Source of the DNA: Photobacterium angustum
GTDB lineage: Bacteria; Pseudomonadota; Gammaproteobacteria; Enterobacterales; Vibrionaceae
Reading direction: 5' to 3'
NCBI RefSeq assembly: GCF_002954615.1
Contig: NZ_MSCJ01000001.1
Coordinates: forward strand, 2,418,001-2,482,000
DNA: 64,000 nucleotides
Positions 38,267-48,049 of this stretch are shown here, in pieces (position 1 is the first letter of the stretch; every line of letters begins with the position of its first letter). A model generated the notes under the pieces. That model did not search any database. It saw only the letters and a list, made by a program, of their open reading frames with translations, and was not told the DNA's origin. Made by a program: the position numbers and the translations under genes.

Positions 38267-39061
38267 ATGAAGAAAATTACTATCAACGATCTCATGAAAT
38301 GGAAGCAAGAAGGTCGTAAGTTCGCATCAGTCACTGCATACGATGCAAGTTTTGCTCAATTATTTGAGCAGCAGGAAATGCCAGTATTACTGGTTGGTGA
38401 TTCTCTTGGCATGGTTTTACAAGGCCGTGAAGATACGCTTCCTGTTACTGTAGAAGAAATTGCTTACCACACGCGTAGTGTTCGTGCTGGTAGCCCTAAT
38501 GCATTACTGATGGCTGATATGCCATTTATGAGTTATGCAACGCCAGAGCAAGCTTGTGAAAATGCAGCAAAGCTAATGCGTGCTGGCGCTAATATGGTCA
38601 AACTAGAAGGCGGTGCATGGTTAGCAGATACCATTTCTATGCTAGCTGAACGTGCCGTACCTGTTTGTGCTCACCTCGGTTTAACACCACAATCAGTCAA
38701 TATTTTTGGTGGATACAAAGTACAAGGCCGTGATATCGACAAAGCCGATGAAATGGTGAAAGACGCTATCCTATTAAAAAATGCAGGCGCACAGATCATT
38801 GTTCTCGAATGTGTACCTGCCAGCCTTGCTGAACGCATTACCAAAGCGGTAGAGATCCCTGTGATTGGTATTGGTGCAGGTAACAGTACCGATGGTCAAA
38901 TTCTAGTTATGCACGATATGTTCGGTATTTCTGCCAATTATATGCCGAAGTTCTCGAAAAACTTCCTCGCAGAAACTGGCGACATGCGTGCGGCTGTCAC
39001 TAAATATATTAAAGATGTTGAGACAGGTGAGTTTCCAGCCTCTCAACATACCTTTGAATAA
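38267..39061 (+). CDS. panB: 3-methyl-2-oxobutanoate hydroxymethyltransferase
   Basis: First step of pantothenate synthesis, adding a hydroxymethyl group from methylene-THF to ketoisovalerate. It has 264 residues as in E. coli. Metal and substrate segments [11 protein letters not shown] near residue 43, [15 protein letters not shown] and [10 protein letters not shown] are visible. panC starts 10 bp downstream. Confidence 0.97.
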   Translation: MKKITINDLMKWKQEGRKFASVTAYDASFAQLFEQQEMPVLLVGDSLGMVLQGREDTLPVTVEEIAYHTRSVRAGSPNALLMADMPFMSYATPEQACENAAKLMRAGANMVKLEGGAWLADTISMLAERAVPVCAHLGLTPQSVNIFGGYKVQGRDIDKADEMVKDAILLKNAGAQIIVLECVPASLAERITKAVEIPVIGIGAGNSTDGQILVMHDMFGISANYMPKFSKNFLAETGDMRAAVTKYIKDVETGEFPASQHTFE

Positions 39062-39071
39062 GGAATAAAAG

Positions 39072-39959
39072 ATGCAAACATTCGCCGAGATTGCCCCACT
39101 AAGAGAGCAAATTCGTACCTGGCGCCGTGAGGGTCGCCGTATCGCTTTTGTTCCAACAATGGGTAATTTGCATGAAGGCCACTTAACGCTGATGCGTAAA
39201 GCGCGTAAACATGCCGATGTTGTTGTTGCTAGTATCTTTGTTAATCCAATGCAGTTTGATAAGGCAGAAGATCTACAAACGTACCCACGTACGTTAGAAC
39301 AAGACATTGCCAAACTGAGTCAACAAAATATGGTTGATGTGGTATTCACACCAACGCCGGAAGTTATGTATCCTGCCGGTTTAGACAATCAAACATTTGT
39401 TGAAGTACCAGGCCTATCTAGCATCTTAGAGGGCGAATTGCGTCCTGGTCATTTTCGTGGTGTAGCAACCATCGTTAATAAACTCTTTAATATTGTTCAA
39501 CCTGATGTAGCCTGCTTTGGTGAAAAAGACTTCCAACAATTAGCGCTTATTCGTCAGATGGTTATCGACCTTGAACTTGATATCAAAATTGTTGGTGTAC
39601 CTACAGTACGTGAAATGGATGGTTTAGCCATGAGCTCGCGCAATGGCAAACTAACCGTTGATGAACGTCAACGAGCGCCTGTACTTGCCCGTACTATGCG
39701 TTGGATCAGCAGCCAAATGCGTGGTGGTCGTACTGACTATGACGAGCTTGTCGTCGATGCCAATGATCAATTACGTGCGGCAGGTTTACAGCCTGATAAA
39801 TGTTTCATTCGTGATGCAGTTACCTTACTGCCTATAACCGAAGGAACTCAGCAAGCGGTGATCTTGATGTCATCTCAATTAGGTAAAGTCCGCCTAATTG
39901 ATAACCAAGTTGTTGACTTGGGACCGACTCAAACATCAGATGAAGATGTCGCTGAATAA
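39072..39959 (+). CDS. panC: Pantothenate synthetase
   Basis: Joins pantoate and beta-alanine using ATP. It has 295 residues. [13 protein letters not shown] near residue 27 carries the HIGH-like motif; [16 protein letters not shown] and MSSRNGKL (KMSKS-like) follow. It is the last gene of the pcnB-folK-panBC cluster, followed by a strong terminator. Confidence 0.97.
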   Translation: MQTFAEIAPLREQIRTWRREGRRIAFVPTMGNLHEGHLTLMRKARKHADVVVASIFVNPMQFDKAEDLQTYPRTLEQDIAKLSQQNMVDVVFTPTPEVMYPAGLDNQTFVEVPGLSSILEGELRPGHFRGVATIVNKLFNIVQPDVACFGEKDFQQLALIRQMVIDLELDIKIVGVPTVREMDGLAMSSRNGKLTVDERQRAPVLARTMRWISSQMRGGRTDYDELVVDANDQLRAAGLQPDKCFIRDAVTLLPITEGTQQAVILMSSQLGKVRLIDNQVVDLGPTQTSDEDVAE

Positions 39960-39980
39960 ACGTTAGTAATAACGGTTAAT

Positions 39981-40012
39981 AAAAAATACCGCTCATTGAG
40001 CGGTATTTTTTT
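39981..40012. terminator. Terminator between panC and yadH
   Basis: ATACCGCTC-ATT-GAGCGGTAT with A-run on the left and seven T on the right; suited to both convergent genes. Confidence 0.88.
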
Positions 40013-40027
40013 ATCTCAAATATCACG

Positions 40028-40798
40028 CTATGAACGTAATCCAATACCGCGTGATATTAGATAATATGCCACGCTATACAACGCAATAACAAAAACACTC
40101 AATACAGCAAACGATGTACCAATTCCCACATCAGAGACGCCAAGAAAGCCGTAACGGAAGGCATTCACCATATAAACGATTGGGTTGATCTTCGATACAC
40201 CTTGCCAAAATTCAGGCAGTAGATTGATCGAGTAAAACACCCCACCAAGATAAGTCAACGGCGTTAGCACGAACGTTGGAATAATACTGATATCATCAAA
40301 CGTGCGAGCAAATACCGCATTAATTAAGCCGCCTAATGAGAACACGATAGATGTCATTACCACGGTTGCTACAATCACACCAATATGTGCAATGTGAAGC
40401 TTTACAAACAACAATGACACAATCGTAACTAATGTCCCTACGGCTAAACCACGTAGTACACCACCACCGACATAACCAGCAATAATGATGTAGTTAGGAA
40501 CTGGCGCAACCAATAACTCTTCAATGTTGTGCTGAAACTTAGCACTAAAAAAAGAAGACGCAACATTAGAATAAGAATTAGTGATCACTGACATCATGAT
40601 CAAACCCGGCACGATATAGGCCATATAACTAAACCCTTCCATATTACCAATTCGGCTACCAATTAAGTTGCCAAAAATAATGAAATACAAGGTCATGGTA
40701 ATGGCAGGTGGGACTAACGTTTGTACCCATATACGTGTAAATCGATGGATTTCCTTGGCAATTAAGCTTTTAAAAGCGATCCAATATTGTTTCTTCAC
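40028..40798 (-). CDS. yadH: ABC-2 type transporter permease YadH
   Basis: Integral membrane subunit of an exporter whose substrate is unknown. It has 256 residues, the E. coli length, with about six membrane helices. Conserved segments are IHRFTRIWVQTLVPPAITM, NIEELLVAPVP and FVLTPLTYLGGVFYS. Translation starts at GTG 40798, overlapping the yadG stop by 4 nt (GTGA). Confidence 0.93.
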   Translation of the reverse strand: MKKQYWIAFKSLIAKEIHRFTRIWVQTLVPPAITMTLYFIIFGNLIGSRIGNMEGFSYMAYIVPGLIMMSVITNSYSNVASSFFSAKFQHNIEELLVAPVPNYIIIAGYVGGGVLRGLAVGTLVTIVSLLFVKLHIAHIGVIVATVVMTSIVFSLGGLINAVFARTFDDISIIPTFVLTPLTYLGGVFYSINLLPEFWQGVSKINPIVYMVNAFRYGFLGVSDVGIGTSFAVLSVFVIALYSVAYYLISRGIGLRS

Positions 40799-41727
40799 GC
40801 CTCAACCCCTTTATTATTCTGTGCTTGGTTTACCAAAGTGACAAACAATTCCTCTAAGCGGTTACTCTTATTGCGCATCGATTTAACCTCGATCCCTTGC
40901 TCAGTTAATTGACTAAATACAGGGTTTAAACTTTCGCCTTTTTTCAGTTCAATTTCCAAAGTCGCACTATCAACCAATAGACTATTGAAGCCAATTAAGT
41001 TTGGTGGCGTCTGTTGTGGGTTGATATCTAAAATAAACGTTTCTAATTCAAGCTTTCCCAATAAGTGTTTCATTGAGGTATGCTCAATCAATTCACCGTG
41101 GTTAATAATACCGATATTACGGCACAACATTTCGGCTTCCTCCAAGTAGTGAGTGGTAAGAATAATCGTCACCCCCTCTTGGTTTATTTTACGTAAAAAC
41201 GTCCACATAGATCGGCGTAATTCAATATCGACACCCGCGGTTGGCTCATCTAAAATCAGCAACTTAGGTTCATGCATTAATGCACGAGCAATCATTAATC
41301 GGCGCTTCATCCCACCCGATAAATTACGCGCACGCTCACTGCGCTTTCCCCATAAATCAAGCTGTGATAAATATTTCTTAGCACGCTCTTTAGCAAGCGA
41401 TCGCTCTACACCGTAATAACCGGCTTGGTTAATCACGATTTGCTCAACCGTTTCAAAAGGATTGAAATTAAATTCTTGTGGCACTAACCCTAGCTGGTTT
41501 TTCGCATCGACTTTTTCAGAGTCTAAATCATAACCAAAGATTTTTACCGAGCCCGAGGTCTTATTCACCAATGAGCTAATGATGCCAATAGTGGTCGATT
41601 TTCCCGCACCATTAGGCCCTAATAACGCAAAAAAATCCCCTTCATCAACGGTTAAGCTCATATTCTTTAAAGCTTCCACACCGCCTTTGTAAGTTTTTCT
41701 TACATTTTTTATTTCTAAAGCGTTCAT
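40795..41727 (-). CDS. yadG: ABC transporter ATP-binding protein YadG
   Basis: ATPase partner of YadH. From ATG 41727 it has 310 residues (308 in E. coli). Walker A GPNGAGKST near residue 36, signature LSGGMKRRL and Walker B LLILDEPTAGVD are intact. The C-terminal region is longer than the bare ATPase domain, as in the drug and polysaccharide exporter class. It is divergent from can, as in E. coli. Confidence 0.94.
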   Translation of the reverse strand: MNALEIKNVRKTYKGGVEALKNMSLTVDEGDFFALLGPNGAGKSTTIGIISSLVNKTSGSVKIFGYDLDSEKVDAKNQLGLVPQEFNFNPFETVEQIVINQAGYYGVERSLAKERAKKYLSQLDLWGKRSERARNLSGGMKRRLMIARALMHEPKLLILDEPTAGVDIELRRSMWTFLRKINQEGVTIILTTHYLEEAEMLCRNIGIINHGELIEHTSMKHLLGKLELETFILDINPQQTPPNLIGFNSLLVDSATLEIELKKGESLNPVFSQLTEQGIEVKSMRNKSNRLEELFVTLVNQAQNNKGVEA

Positions 41728-41844
41728 AAATTGCAATCTTTCTGTTACAAAAATAAAAGGAATTATTAATTATCTATCACTAATCCGATTTGCTATTAGC
41801 GAAGCTTGTGTATAGTAAGGAACATATCAATATAAGGTATCATC

Positions 41845-42534
41845 ATGGCAGATATTAAGCAGCTCTTCGCAAACAACCTATCTTGGTCAGAGAACATTAA
41901 AAATGAAGATCCTGACTACTTTACAGAATTGGCAAAAGGACAACATCCACAATACCTTTGGATCGGTTGTTCAGACAGTCGTGTTCCCGCTGAACGTTTG
42001 ACGGGACTTGTCTCTGGTGAATTATTCGTCCACCGAAATGTAGCCAACCAAGTGATCCACACCGATCTTAACTGTTTATCCGTGGTTCAGTATGCTGTTG
42101 ATGTACTGAAGGTTAAACATATTATTATCTGTGGTCACTATGGCTGTGGTGGCGTTACCGCTGCCATTGAAAACCCACAGCTAGGTTTAATCAATAACTG
42201 GCTACTGCATATTCGCGACCTTTACTTAAAGCACCGTACTGATTTAGGTGCCCTTCCTCGCCAAGAGTGGGATGATAAATTATCTGAAATTAACGTTGCC
42301 TCGCAAGTCTATAACTTGGGTAACTCAACCATTTTGCAGCAAGCATGGGAACGTGGACAAGAAGTGAAGATCCATGGTTGGATCTATAGTACAAGCAATG
42401 GCGTACTTAAAGATCTTGGTGTTACCTCAACCAGTCGAGAAACGCTTGAAGTTGGTTACCAATCGGCAATGTCTTCACTGCTGCCACCGTTAGAGCAGTC
42501 TATCAATGATCATATTACTGAAAAAACAAACTAA
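41845..42534 (+). CDS. can: Beta-class carbonic anhydrase
   Basis: Interconverts CO2 and bicarbonate, supplying bicarbonate for biosynthesis at air-level CO2. The 229 residues compare with 220 in E. coli. Zinc ligands are Cys42 and Asp44 in [10 protein letters not shown], and His98 and Cys101 in CGHYGCGG, the same numbering as E. coli Can. HRNVANQV is also typical. It is convergent with hpt, from which a bidirectional terminator separates it. Confidence 0.97.
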   Translation: MADIKQLFANNLSWSENIKNEDPDYFTELAKGQHPQYLWIGCSDSRVPAERLTGLVSGELFVHRNVANQVIHTDLNCLSVVQYAVDVLKVKHIIICGHYGCGGVTAAIENPQLGLINNWLLHIRDLYLKHRTDLGALPRQEWDDKLSEINVASQVYNLGNSTILQQAWERGQEVKIHGWIYSTSNGVLKDLGVTSTSRETLEVGYQSAMSSLLPPLEQSINDHITEKTN

Positions 42535-42554
42535 GCTTCAGGATCTATCATGAT

Positions 42555-42585
42555 AAAAAAAGCGACCTAATGGTCGCTTTTTTTT
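42555..42585. terminator. Bidirectional terminator between can and hpt
   Basis: AAGCGACC-TAAT-GGTCGCTT with an A-run before and a T-run after. Confidence 0.88.
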
Positions 42586-43111
42586 ATTCCGGAACCACTT
42601 TACCAATGAAAGGTAAATGACGGTATTTTTGTGCGTAATCGATACCGACACCCACAACAAATTCATCAGGAATAACAAAACCGTACCAATCAACTTTCAC
42701 GTCCACTTCACGACGCTCTGGCTTATCAAGTAAGGTACAAATACGAATAGAGTTAGGCTCGCGTAGCGATAAGATCTCGCACACTTTATGTAATGTATTG
42801 CCGGTATCGATAATATCTTCAACAAGCAGTACATCTTTACCTTTGATGTCATCATCAAGATCTTTCAAGATACGTACATCACGGCTACTTTCCATCGTAT
42901 TACCGTAACTTGATGCAGTCATAAAATCGACTTCATGAGGCAAGTCAATCGCACGTGCAAGATCTGCCATGAACACAAAGGAACCACGCAACAAACCTAC
43001 CATCACTAGATCTTTTGAATCTTTGTAACACTCAGTAATTTGCTTACCTAGCTCTTTAACTCGTTCTTGAACTTCCTGCTCAGAAATCATTACTTCAATT
43101 GTATGTTTCAT
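42584..43111 (-). CDS. hpt: Hypoxanthine phosphoribosyltransferase
   Basis: Purine salvage enzyme acting mainly on hypoxanthine. The start [18 protein letters not shown] at 43111 has GGAG 7 nt ahead and matches the E. coli N-terminus; it gives 175 residues. A longer in-frame start 12 codons upstream is less likely. The PRPP motif [14 protein letters not shown] near residue 97 and the flexible-loop TASSYGNTM are present. It is divergent from the litR-type gene, an arrangement known in Vibrionaceae. Confidence 0.95.
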   Translation of the reverse strand: MKHTIEVMISEQEVQERVKELGKQITECYKDSKDLVMVGLLRGSFVFMADLARAIDLPHEVDFMTASSYGNTMESSRDVRILKDLDDDIKGKDVLLVEDIIDTGNTLHKVCEILSLREPNSIRICTLLDKPERREVDVKVDWYGFVIPDEFVVGVGIDYAQKYRHLPFIGKVVPE

Positions 43112-43301
43112 TTTCTTCTCCATTTGTGCGACTGCACTAGCCATCACAGGCTACTTATTTCAAAGGAATCGCATTGTACCACTCCTCAGAAATAATGGTT
43201 ATTTAATCAATAGTGTCAATTATCCGAAACACTTTAGATTAGTTATATTTGCCGAACAGTTGTTTATTATGTAACCTACCCTTATTAAAACAGATGCATA
43301 A

Positions 43302-43326
43302 ACAGTTTTTATACTTAGGCTAGGGA
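43302..43326 (+). promoter_or_regulatory. Candidate Qrr sRNA pairing site over the litR ribosome site
   Basis: ACAGTT (43302-43307) and GGCTAGG (43318-43324) are complementary to adjoining parts of the conserved Qrr pairing region (AACUG and CCUAGCC). The second block overlaps AGGGA, the presumed ribosome site 9 nt before ATG. Qrr control of this gene family is established in Vibrio; the site here is inferred from the sequence. Confidence 0.5.
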
Positions 43327-43335
43327 TTATTAATT

Positions 43336-43944
43336 ATGGATACGATTACAAAAAAAACCCGTACTCGTCTTTCACCTGAAAAGAGAAGACAGCAACTTCT
43401 TGATTACTCATTGGAAGTTTTTGCCAGAAGAGGTATCGGCCGTGCAGGACATGCTGATATCGCTGAAATGGCAAACGTTTCTGTTGCAACTGTATTTAAT
43501 TACTTTCCAACTCGTGAGGCACTGGTTGAGCAAGTACTAGTTGAAGTTGAAAATGAGTTTAGTGCATTACTAGAAGAATGTCTGGGTGATAAAAACAAGA
43601 CACTTCATGCACGTTTAACCTGTATTAGTCACAATCTTATCGATACGGTTTTAGATCAACAAGATTGGATTAAAGTATGGTTTGAATGGAGTACTTCGGT
43701 ACGCGATGAAGTATGGCCACAATTTGTTGAAACCAACCGTAATAACCTTCATAAAGTACGTGATGCGTTTGCCCAAGCTATCGATAACGGTGAAATTACT
43801 ACCGCACAAAAGGCTGATGATTTAGCCAAATTGTTACATGGCATTTGTTACGTCATTTATATCCAAGCGAACTTACTACCAGATCAAACAGCACTTCAAG
43901 AACAAGCAGAAATCTACCTTGAAGCATTAGCTTTAAATCGCTAA
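43336..43944 (+). CDS. litR: LuxR/HapR/LitR-type quorum-sensing master regulator (TetR family)
   Basis: DNA-binding regulator at the end of the Vibrionaceae LuxO-Qrr quorum-sensing cascade; it is a TetR-family protein, not LuxI-type LuxR. It has 202 residues. The helix-turn-helix lies at about residues 20-62 (LEVFARRGIGRAGHADIAEM, VSVATVFNYFPTREALV). The C-terminal ligand and dimer domain includes WFEWSTSVRDEVWPQF, typical of SmcR/HapR. The position next to hpt is the usual one for hapR/litR. Target processes such as luminescence, proteases or biofilm are inferred only from relatives. Confidence 0.93.
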   Translation: MDTITKKTRTRLSPEKRRQQLLDYSLEVFARRGIGRAGHADIAEMANVSVATVFNYFPTREALVEQVLVEVENEFSALLEECLGDKNKTLHARLTCISHNLIDTVLDQQDWIKVWFEWSTSVRDEVWPQFVETNRNNLHKVRDAFAQAIDNGEITTAQKADDLAKLLHGICYVIYIQANLLPDQTALQEQAEIYLEALALNR

Positions 43945-43959
43945 TTCAAGCGCATAAAT

Positions 43960-43990
43960 AATAAAGCCTGCATCATGCAGGCTTTATTAT
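43960..43990. terminator. Terminator between the litR-type gene and fbpC
   Basis: AATAAAGCCTGC-ATCAT-GCAGGCTTTATT, a 12-bp perfect stem. It is symmetric and serves two convergent genes; T-runs are interrupted. Confidence 0.75.
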
Positions 43991-44025
43991 TAGCGAAGTT
44001 GAAAACAACGTTCTCTTTAAAACAG

Positions 44026-45066
44026 TTACGACGCAACCGCAAAAACCACTGGTAAATGGGGTTCAACTTCAACCGAAACACGATCGCCGACATTCATCAA
44101 TAAATGAGAATTCACAATCAATTTATGGCCTGAAAAATCAACCGTATAGCGACAGCTATCACCCATAAATTGTTGTTCAATAATCTCACCATCACCATCG
44201 TCTTGTAACATAACACGCAAGTTTTGTGGCCTTAAAAGCCAATCAACTGATATATCATCAAGTAACGTTTCATTAGACGCTAATGCTAACTCACCTAAGG
44301 GTGTCAGCAACCGCGTTTGATTTTTCACCGTAGCGGGAAGGTAAGATCCCGTACCGAGGAAATCTGCAACAAATCGGCTACTTGGCTGATAATACAATTC
44401 CGTAGCACTACCAAATTGTTCAATCACACCATGATTCATGACCGCCATTTTATCAGCAAAAGCGAAAGCTTCTTCACGGCTATGGGTAACAAAGATCGCT
44501 GTTACTCCCTGCGCTTTAAAGATTTTTCGAATATCACGAATCAAGCTATGTCGTACTTGTGTATCAATATTAGAGAAAGGTTCATCTAACAAAATCAAAT
44601 CAGGCTCAGACGCCAGTGCACGAGCAATCGCGACACGTTGCTGTTGTCCTCCTGATAATTGGTGAGGATAACGATCCTCTAACCCTGTTAAATGCACTAA
44701 GGTTAACATTTCTTGGATCTTGGCTGCGGTACGGGCTTTATCCCAATGGCGTAGACCAAAGGCTATATTTTGCGCCACGGTTAAATGCGGAAACAATGCA
44801 TAATCTTGAAAAATCATCCCAATATTACGTTTCTCTGGTGGTAACCATTGCTGCTCATCAACAATTGTTCGTCCATTAATCGACATTAAACCTTGTTCTA
44901 ACGGCAACAGTCCAGCAATTGCTTTTAACAACGTTGTTTTACCACAACCACTTGCGCCTAACAGACAAACGATCTCACCGGGATTAACCGCTAACGATAA
45001 GTCTTGCAGCACAGCCTGACCATGGTAACTACAGGTTAAGCCGTTGACAGATAATGCATGTTTCAT
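44026..45066 (-). CDS. fbpC: Fe(III) ABC transporter ATP-binding protein
   Basis: ATPase of a periplasmic-binding-protein-dependent ferric iron importer. It has 346 residues. Walker [11 protein letters not shown] near residue 38, Q-loop [10 protein letters not shown], signature [15 protein letters not shown] and Walker [13 protein letters not shown] are intact. A C-terminal TOBE-like domain follows (residues about 240-346). Its ATG overlaps the fbpB stop by one base (TAATG). Confidence 0.92.
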   Translation of the reverse strand: MKHALSVNGLTCSYHGQAVLQDLSLAVNPGEIVCLLGASGCGKTTLLKAIAGLLPLEQGLMSINGRTIVDEQQWLPPEKRNIGMIFQDYALFPHLTVAQNIAFGLRHWDKARTAAKIQEMLTLVHLTGLEDRYPHQLSGGQQQRVAIARALASEPDLILLDEPFSNIDTQVRHSLIRDIRKIFKAQGVTAIFVTHSREEAFAFADKMAVMNHGVIEQFGSATELYYQPSSRFVADFLGTGSYLPATVKNQTRLLTPLGELALASNETLLDDISVDWLLRPQNLRVMLQDDGDGEIIEQQFMGDSCRYTVDFSGHKLIVNSHLLMNVGDRVSVEVEPHLPVVFAVAS

Positions 45067-46694
45067 TAGTTCTTTTGCTCCAAAGATCGGTTAACCAATA
45101 CCAAGGGAATTAAACCCACAACCACCAGTAAAATAGCCGGTAATGCTGCTAGCTCTAGCTGTTCATCTGACGCAAAATTAAATACGTAAGTCGCTAAGGT
45201 TTCAAAATTAAATGGTCTCAGCAACAAGGCTGCATTGAGCTCTTTCATCGACTCAATAAACACCAGTAACCCTGCAATTAAACAACCTCGACGTATTAAC
45301 GGCAGATGGACTTTTCTCAACATCGCCGTTGAGGCATAGCCCATGGTTTTTGACGCCATATCTAATGATGGCGATACTTTGGTTAAGCTTGTTTCAATGC
45401 TACCAATCGCAACGGCAGCAAAACGGACCACAAAGGCAAAAATAATCGCGAATATCGTACCTGAGAAAATTAATCCCGGACGACCAAGCCCTAGGCTCAT
45501 CGCAATATCATTAACCAGATGATCAGCACTGGTTAGTGGGATCATCACTCCTATCGCCAACACAGTACCCGGTACCGCATAGCCTAATGACGATAAACGA
45601 ATTGGCATTTGGCTAAAACCGTTACCATCAAGGCGTCGATAAAAGTTAACCACAAGCCCTAGAATTACCGCTATAACCGCAGCAGTGATCGAGACAAAGA
45701 AGCTATTTAAGCTGTATTGTTTAAATTCAGGTGTCCAACTTTGGCTAAAATACTCAACGGCGTAATAACCCAGTTGTAGTAGCGGAAATATAAAAGCACA
45801 GCCAACCAGTCCCCAACACCATACGAGTGCTAGCCACTTTTTCCATCCTTTTAAGATGTACTTAACATCCCCATCGTTATCACATTGATGTTGAAACATC
45901 TTCTGTTTACGACGACTAAAACGCTCACTACTGATCAAAAAGAAAATAACAAGCAACATGATGGCTGATATTTTCGCAGCAGCATAAAGATTAGAATAAC
46001 CTAGCCACGTATCGTAAACCGCTGTCGTTAACGTATTAACGGCAAAGTAACTAACCGTACCAAAATCCCCTAACGCTTCCATGGCCACAAGTGACACCCC
46101 AACAGCAATTGCTGGTCGTGCTAACGGTAGCGAAATACGACGAAAGCTTTCCCATGGCGTACAACGTAGCAAACGAGCAGATTGCAATAAGCTGACACTC
46201 TGCTCCATAAAGGCAGCCCGAACAAGAAGATAAATATAAGGGTAAAGCACTAAGGCTAAAACAAAACATGCACCGCCTAATGAGCGAAGATCAGGAAACC
46301 AATAGTCACCAACATGCTGCCAGCCGAACATACTGCGTAAAAAAATCTGAATTGGGCCTGCGTAGTCAAACCAATTAGTATAGAGGTAACCAACAATATA
46401 ACCGGGCATGGCTAAAGGTAAAACAAGTGCCCACTGAAGTGTTTTTTCGGTTGGTAAACGGCACATTGCCATTAACCAAGCAGTAGGAAGGCCGAAGCAA
46501 AGAGATAACAGTACCGTGCCCACAACTAAAGCAACAGTATTAAAGGCATAGGTTGGCATCACCGTATTCATTAGGTGGCCAAATACCTCATCTGAATTGC
46601 CCATTGCGGTAAAAAATATTGCAAGAATAGGAAAAACCAGTAGCAGAGCAAAGGTCCAACTACCGGCTTTCCAGAACAAAAACTTTTCTTTCAT
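45066..46694 (-). CDS. fbpB: Fe(III) ABC transporter permease
   Basis: Single long permease of 542 residues with two homologous halves, each with about six membrane helices and an EAA-type loop (first half LPLARPAIAVGVSLVAMEALGD split over the loop region; second half VHLPLIRRGCLIAGLLVFIE). This fused form is typical of FbpB/SfuB/HitB iron permeases. It is 166 bp downstream of fbpA, with an attenuator-like hairpin between, and overlaps fbpC. Confidence 0.92.
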   Translation of the reverse strand: MKEKFLFWKAGSWTFALLLVFPILAIFFTAMGNSDEVFGHLMNTVMPTYAFNTVALVVGTVLLSLCFGLPTAWLMAMCRLPTEKTLQWALVLPLAMPGYIVGYLYTNWFDYAGPIQIFLRSMFGWQHVGDYWFPDLRSLGGACFVLALVLYPYIYLLVRAAFMEQSVSLLQSARLLRCTPWESFRRISLPLARPAIAVGVSLVAMEALGDFGTVSYFAVNTLTTAVYDTWLGYSNLYAAAKISAIMLLVIFFLISSERFSRRKQKMFQHQCDNDGDVKYILKGWKKWLALVWCWGLVGCAFIFPLLQLGYYAVEYFSQSWTPEFKQYSLNSFFVSITAAVIAVILGLVVNFYRRLDGNGFSQMPIRLSSLGYAVPGTVLAIGVMIPLTSADHLVNDIAMSLGLGRPGLIFSGTIFAIIFAFVVRFAAVAIGSIETSLTKVSPSLDMASKTMGYASTAMLRKVHLPLIRRGCLIAGLLVFIESMKELNAALLLRPFNFETLATYVFNFASDEQLELAALPAILLVVVGLIPLVLVNRSLEQKN

Positions 46695-46822
46695 TGACTA
46701 CTACTTAGTATTTTCCAATATCTTTAACCATAAGAATAATGGCAAGATTAAGTATCAACATTCCCTAGTAATGGGAAGAGGAAACTACCACAACTTATTG
46801 CAAAATTTACCAAGCATGATGC

Positions 46823-46847
46823 AAAAATGGGGCTTAGCGCCCCATTT
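46823..46847 (-). terminator. Attenuator-like hairpin between fbpA and fbpB
   Basis: AAATGGGGC and GCCCCATTT pair across TTAGC; on the minus strand the stem is followed by a short T-run (ATTTTTGC). It probably reduces read-through so the binding protein is made in excess of the permease. Confidence 0.7.
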
Positions 46848-46860
46848 ATTTTGTAACTAA

Positions 46861-47874
46861 TTACAGATCAAACTTCACTTCATCCAGCAGTTTTGTTGCT
46901 GCATTGTGGTACTGTGCAATCTTGTCTAGTGATACATCGTCAGCTTTAAAATCACCCCAAGATGCAACTAGTTCTGAACGCTTCACACCCTCTTTAACTG
47001 GGTATTCATAGTTCACTTCAGCGTACATCTCTTGTGCTTTATCAGACGTTAAGAATTCCATTAATTTAAGTGCGTTAGCTTGGTTTGGCGCGTATTTCGC
47101 CATTGCCATACCACTTACGTTAACGTGAGTACCGTTACCTTCTTGACCTGGGAAATTAATGTAAACCGCTTCAGCCCATGCTTTTTGGTTTTCATCGTTA
47201 ACCATCTTACCTAGGTAGTAGCTGTTACCAATCGCTAGATCACATAGGCCTTCTTTCACAGCTTTAACTTGTGCGCGGTCGTTACCCTGAGGTTTACGAG
47301 CAAGGTTTGCTTTCACACCTTCAAGCCACTTTTTCGTTTCCGCTTCACCATAGTGAGCAATCATTGATGAAACGAGTGAAACGTTGTAAGGGTGCTTACC
47401 TGAACGTGTACAAATTTTACCTTTCCACTCTGGTTTCGCTAAATCTGCATAATCAAAAGAGGCAGGTAGTTTACCTACACGATCTTTTGATGAGTAAACG
47501 TTACGAGAACGCAGTGTTAAAGCAAACCACTCATCTTCGTTATCACGAAACTGTGCAGGAACATTACCATCAATCAGTTTGCTATCAACTGGTTGAACTA
47601 ATTTCTTATCAGATAGCTCTACCAAACGGCTAATATCTGTTGTTAATACAACATCAGCAGGGCTATATTCACCTTCTTGCTCAAGCTTTTCAGCAAGACC
47701 TTTTTTAGCAAACTTCACATTAACTTTAATGCCAGTTTCTTTAGTGAATTCGTTAAACATAGGCTCAACTAGGAAAGGTTGGCGGTATGAATAAACATTA
47801 ACCTCTTCAGCTGCAGTAGCAACTTGAGGAGCGGCTAAACCCATAAGGATTGCTGAAGCTAAAAGCTTTTTCAT
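46861..47874 (-). CDS. fbpA: Periplasmic Fe(III)-binding protein
   Basis: Substrate-binding protein of the ferric importer. Signal peptide residues 1-21 (LLASAILMGLAAPQVATA). The mature protein begins EEVNVYSYRQPFLVEP, as in FbpA/FutA relatives. Iron-ligand tyrosines are expected in the C-lobe; IGNSYYLGKM near residue 215 has the adjacent Tyr pair typical of the site. It has 337 residues. AAGGGAA precedes ATG. It is first in the fbpABC operon behind a Fur-type operator. Confidence 0.93.
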   Translation of the reverse strand: MKKLLASAILMGLAAPQVATAAEEVNVYSYRQPFLVEPMFNEFTKETGIKVNVKFAKKGLAEKLEQEGEYSPADVVLTTDISRLVELSDKKLVQPVDSKLIDGNVPAQFRDNEDEWFALTLRSRNVYSSKDRVGKLPASFDYADLAKPEWKGKICTRSGKHPYNVSLVSSMIAHYGEAETKKWLEGVKANLARKPQGNDRAQVKAVKEGLCDLAIGNSYYLGKMVNDENQKAWAEAVYINFPGQEGNGTHVNVSGMAMAKYAPNQANALKLMEFLTSDKAQEMYAEVNYEYPVKEGVKRSELVASWGDFKADDVSLDKIAQYHNAATKLLDEVKFDL

Positions 47875-47902
47875 TGATTATTCCCTTAAACGCAAAATGT
47901 AA

Positions 47903-47954
47903 TGATAATGTTTCTCAATAACATTCATTATACGTAAAACACTTACCTTCGCAA
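47903..47954 (-). promoter_or_regulatory. fbpA promoter with Fur box
   Basis: On the minus strand: -35 TTGCGA (47954-47949), 16-bp spacer, -10 TATAAT (47932-47927). Just downstream, TGATAATGTTTCTCA (47903-47917 on the plus strand) fits the 7-1-7 Fur consensus at 12 of 14 positions. Iron-dependent repression is inferred. Confidence 0.7.
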
Positions 47955-47986
47955 TCCAGTAGTTACAATTTATTACAATCAAAAAT

Positions 47987-48021
47987 AAAACTCGCCACCT
48001 ATTTCTAGGTGGCGAGTTTTT
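47987..48021. terminator. amtB terminator
   Basis: AAAACTCGCCACCT pairs with AGGTGGCGAGTTTT across a 6-nt loop. It lies just past amtB on the minus strand and upstream of the fbpA promoter. Confidence 0.88.
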
Positions 48022-48049
48022 ATCTACAAAGTAATTAATTACTTATATT

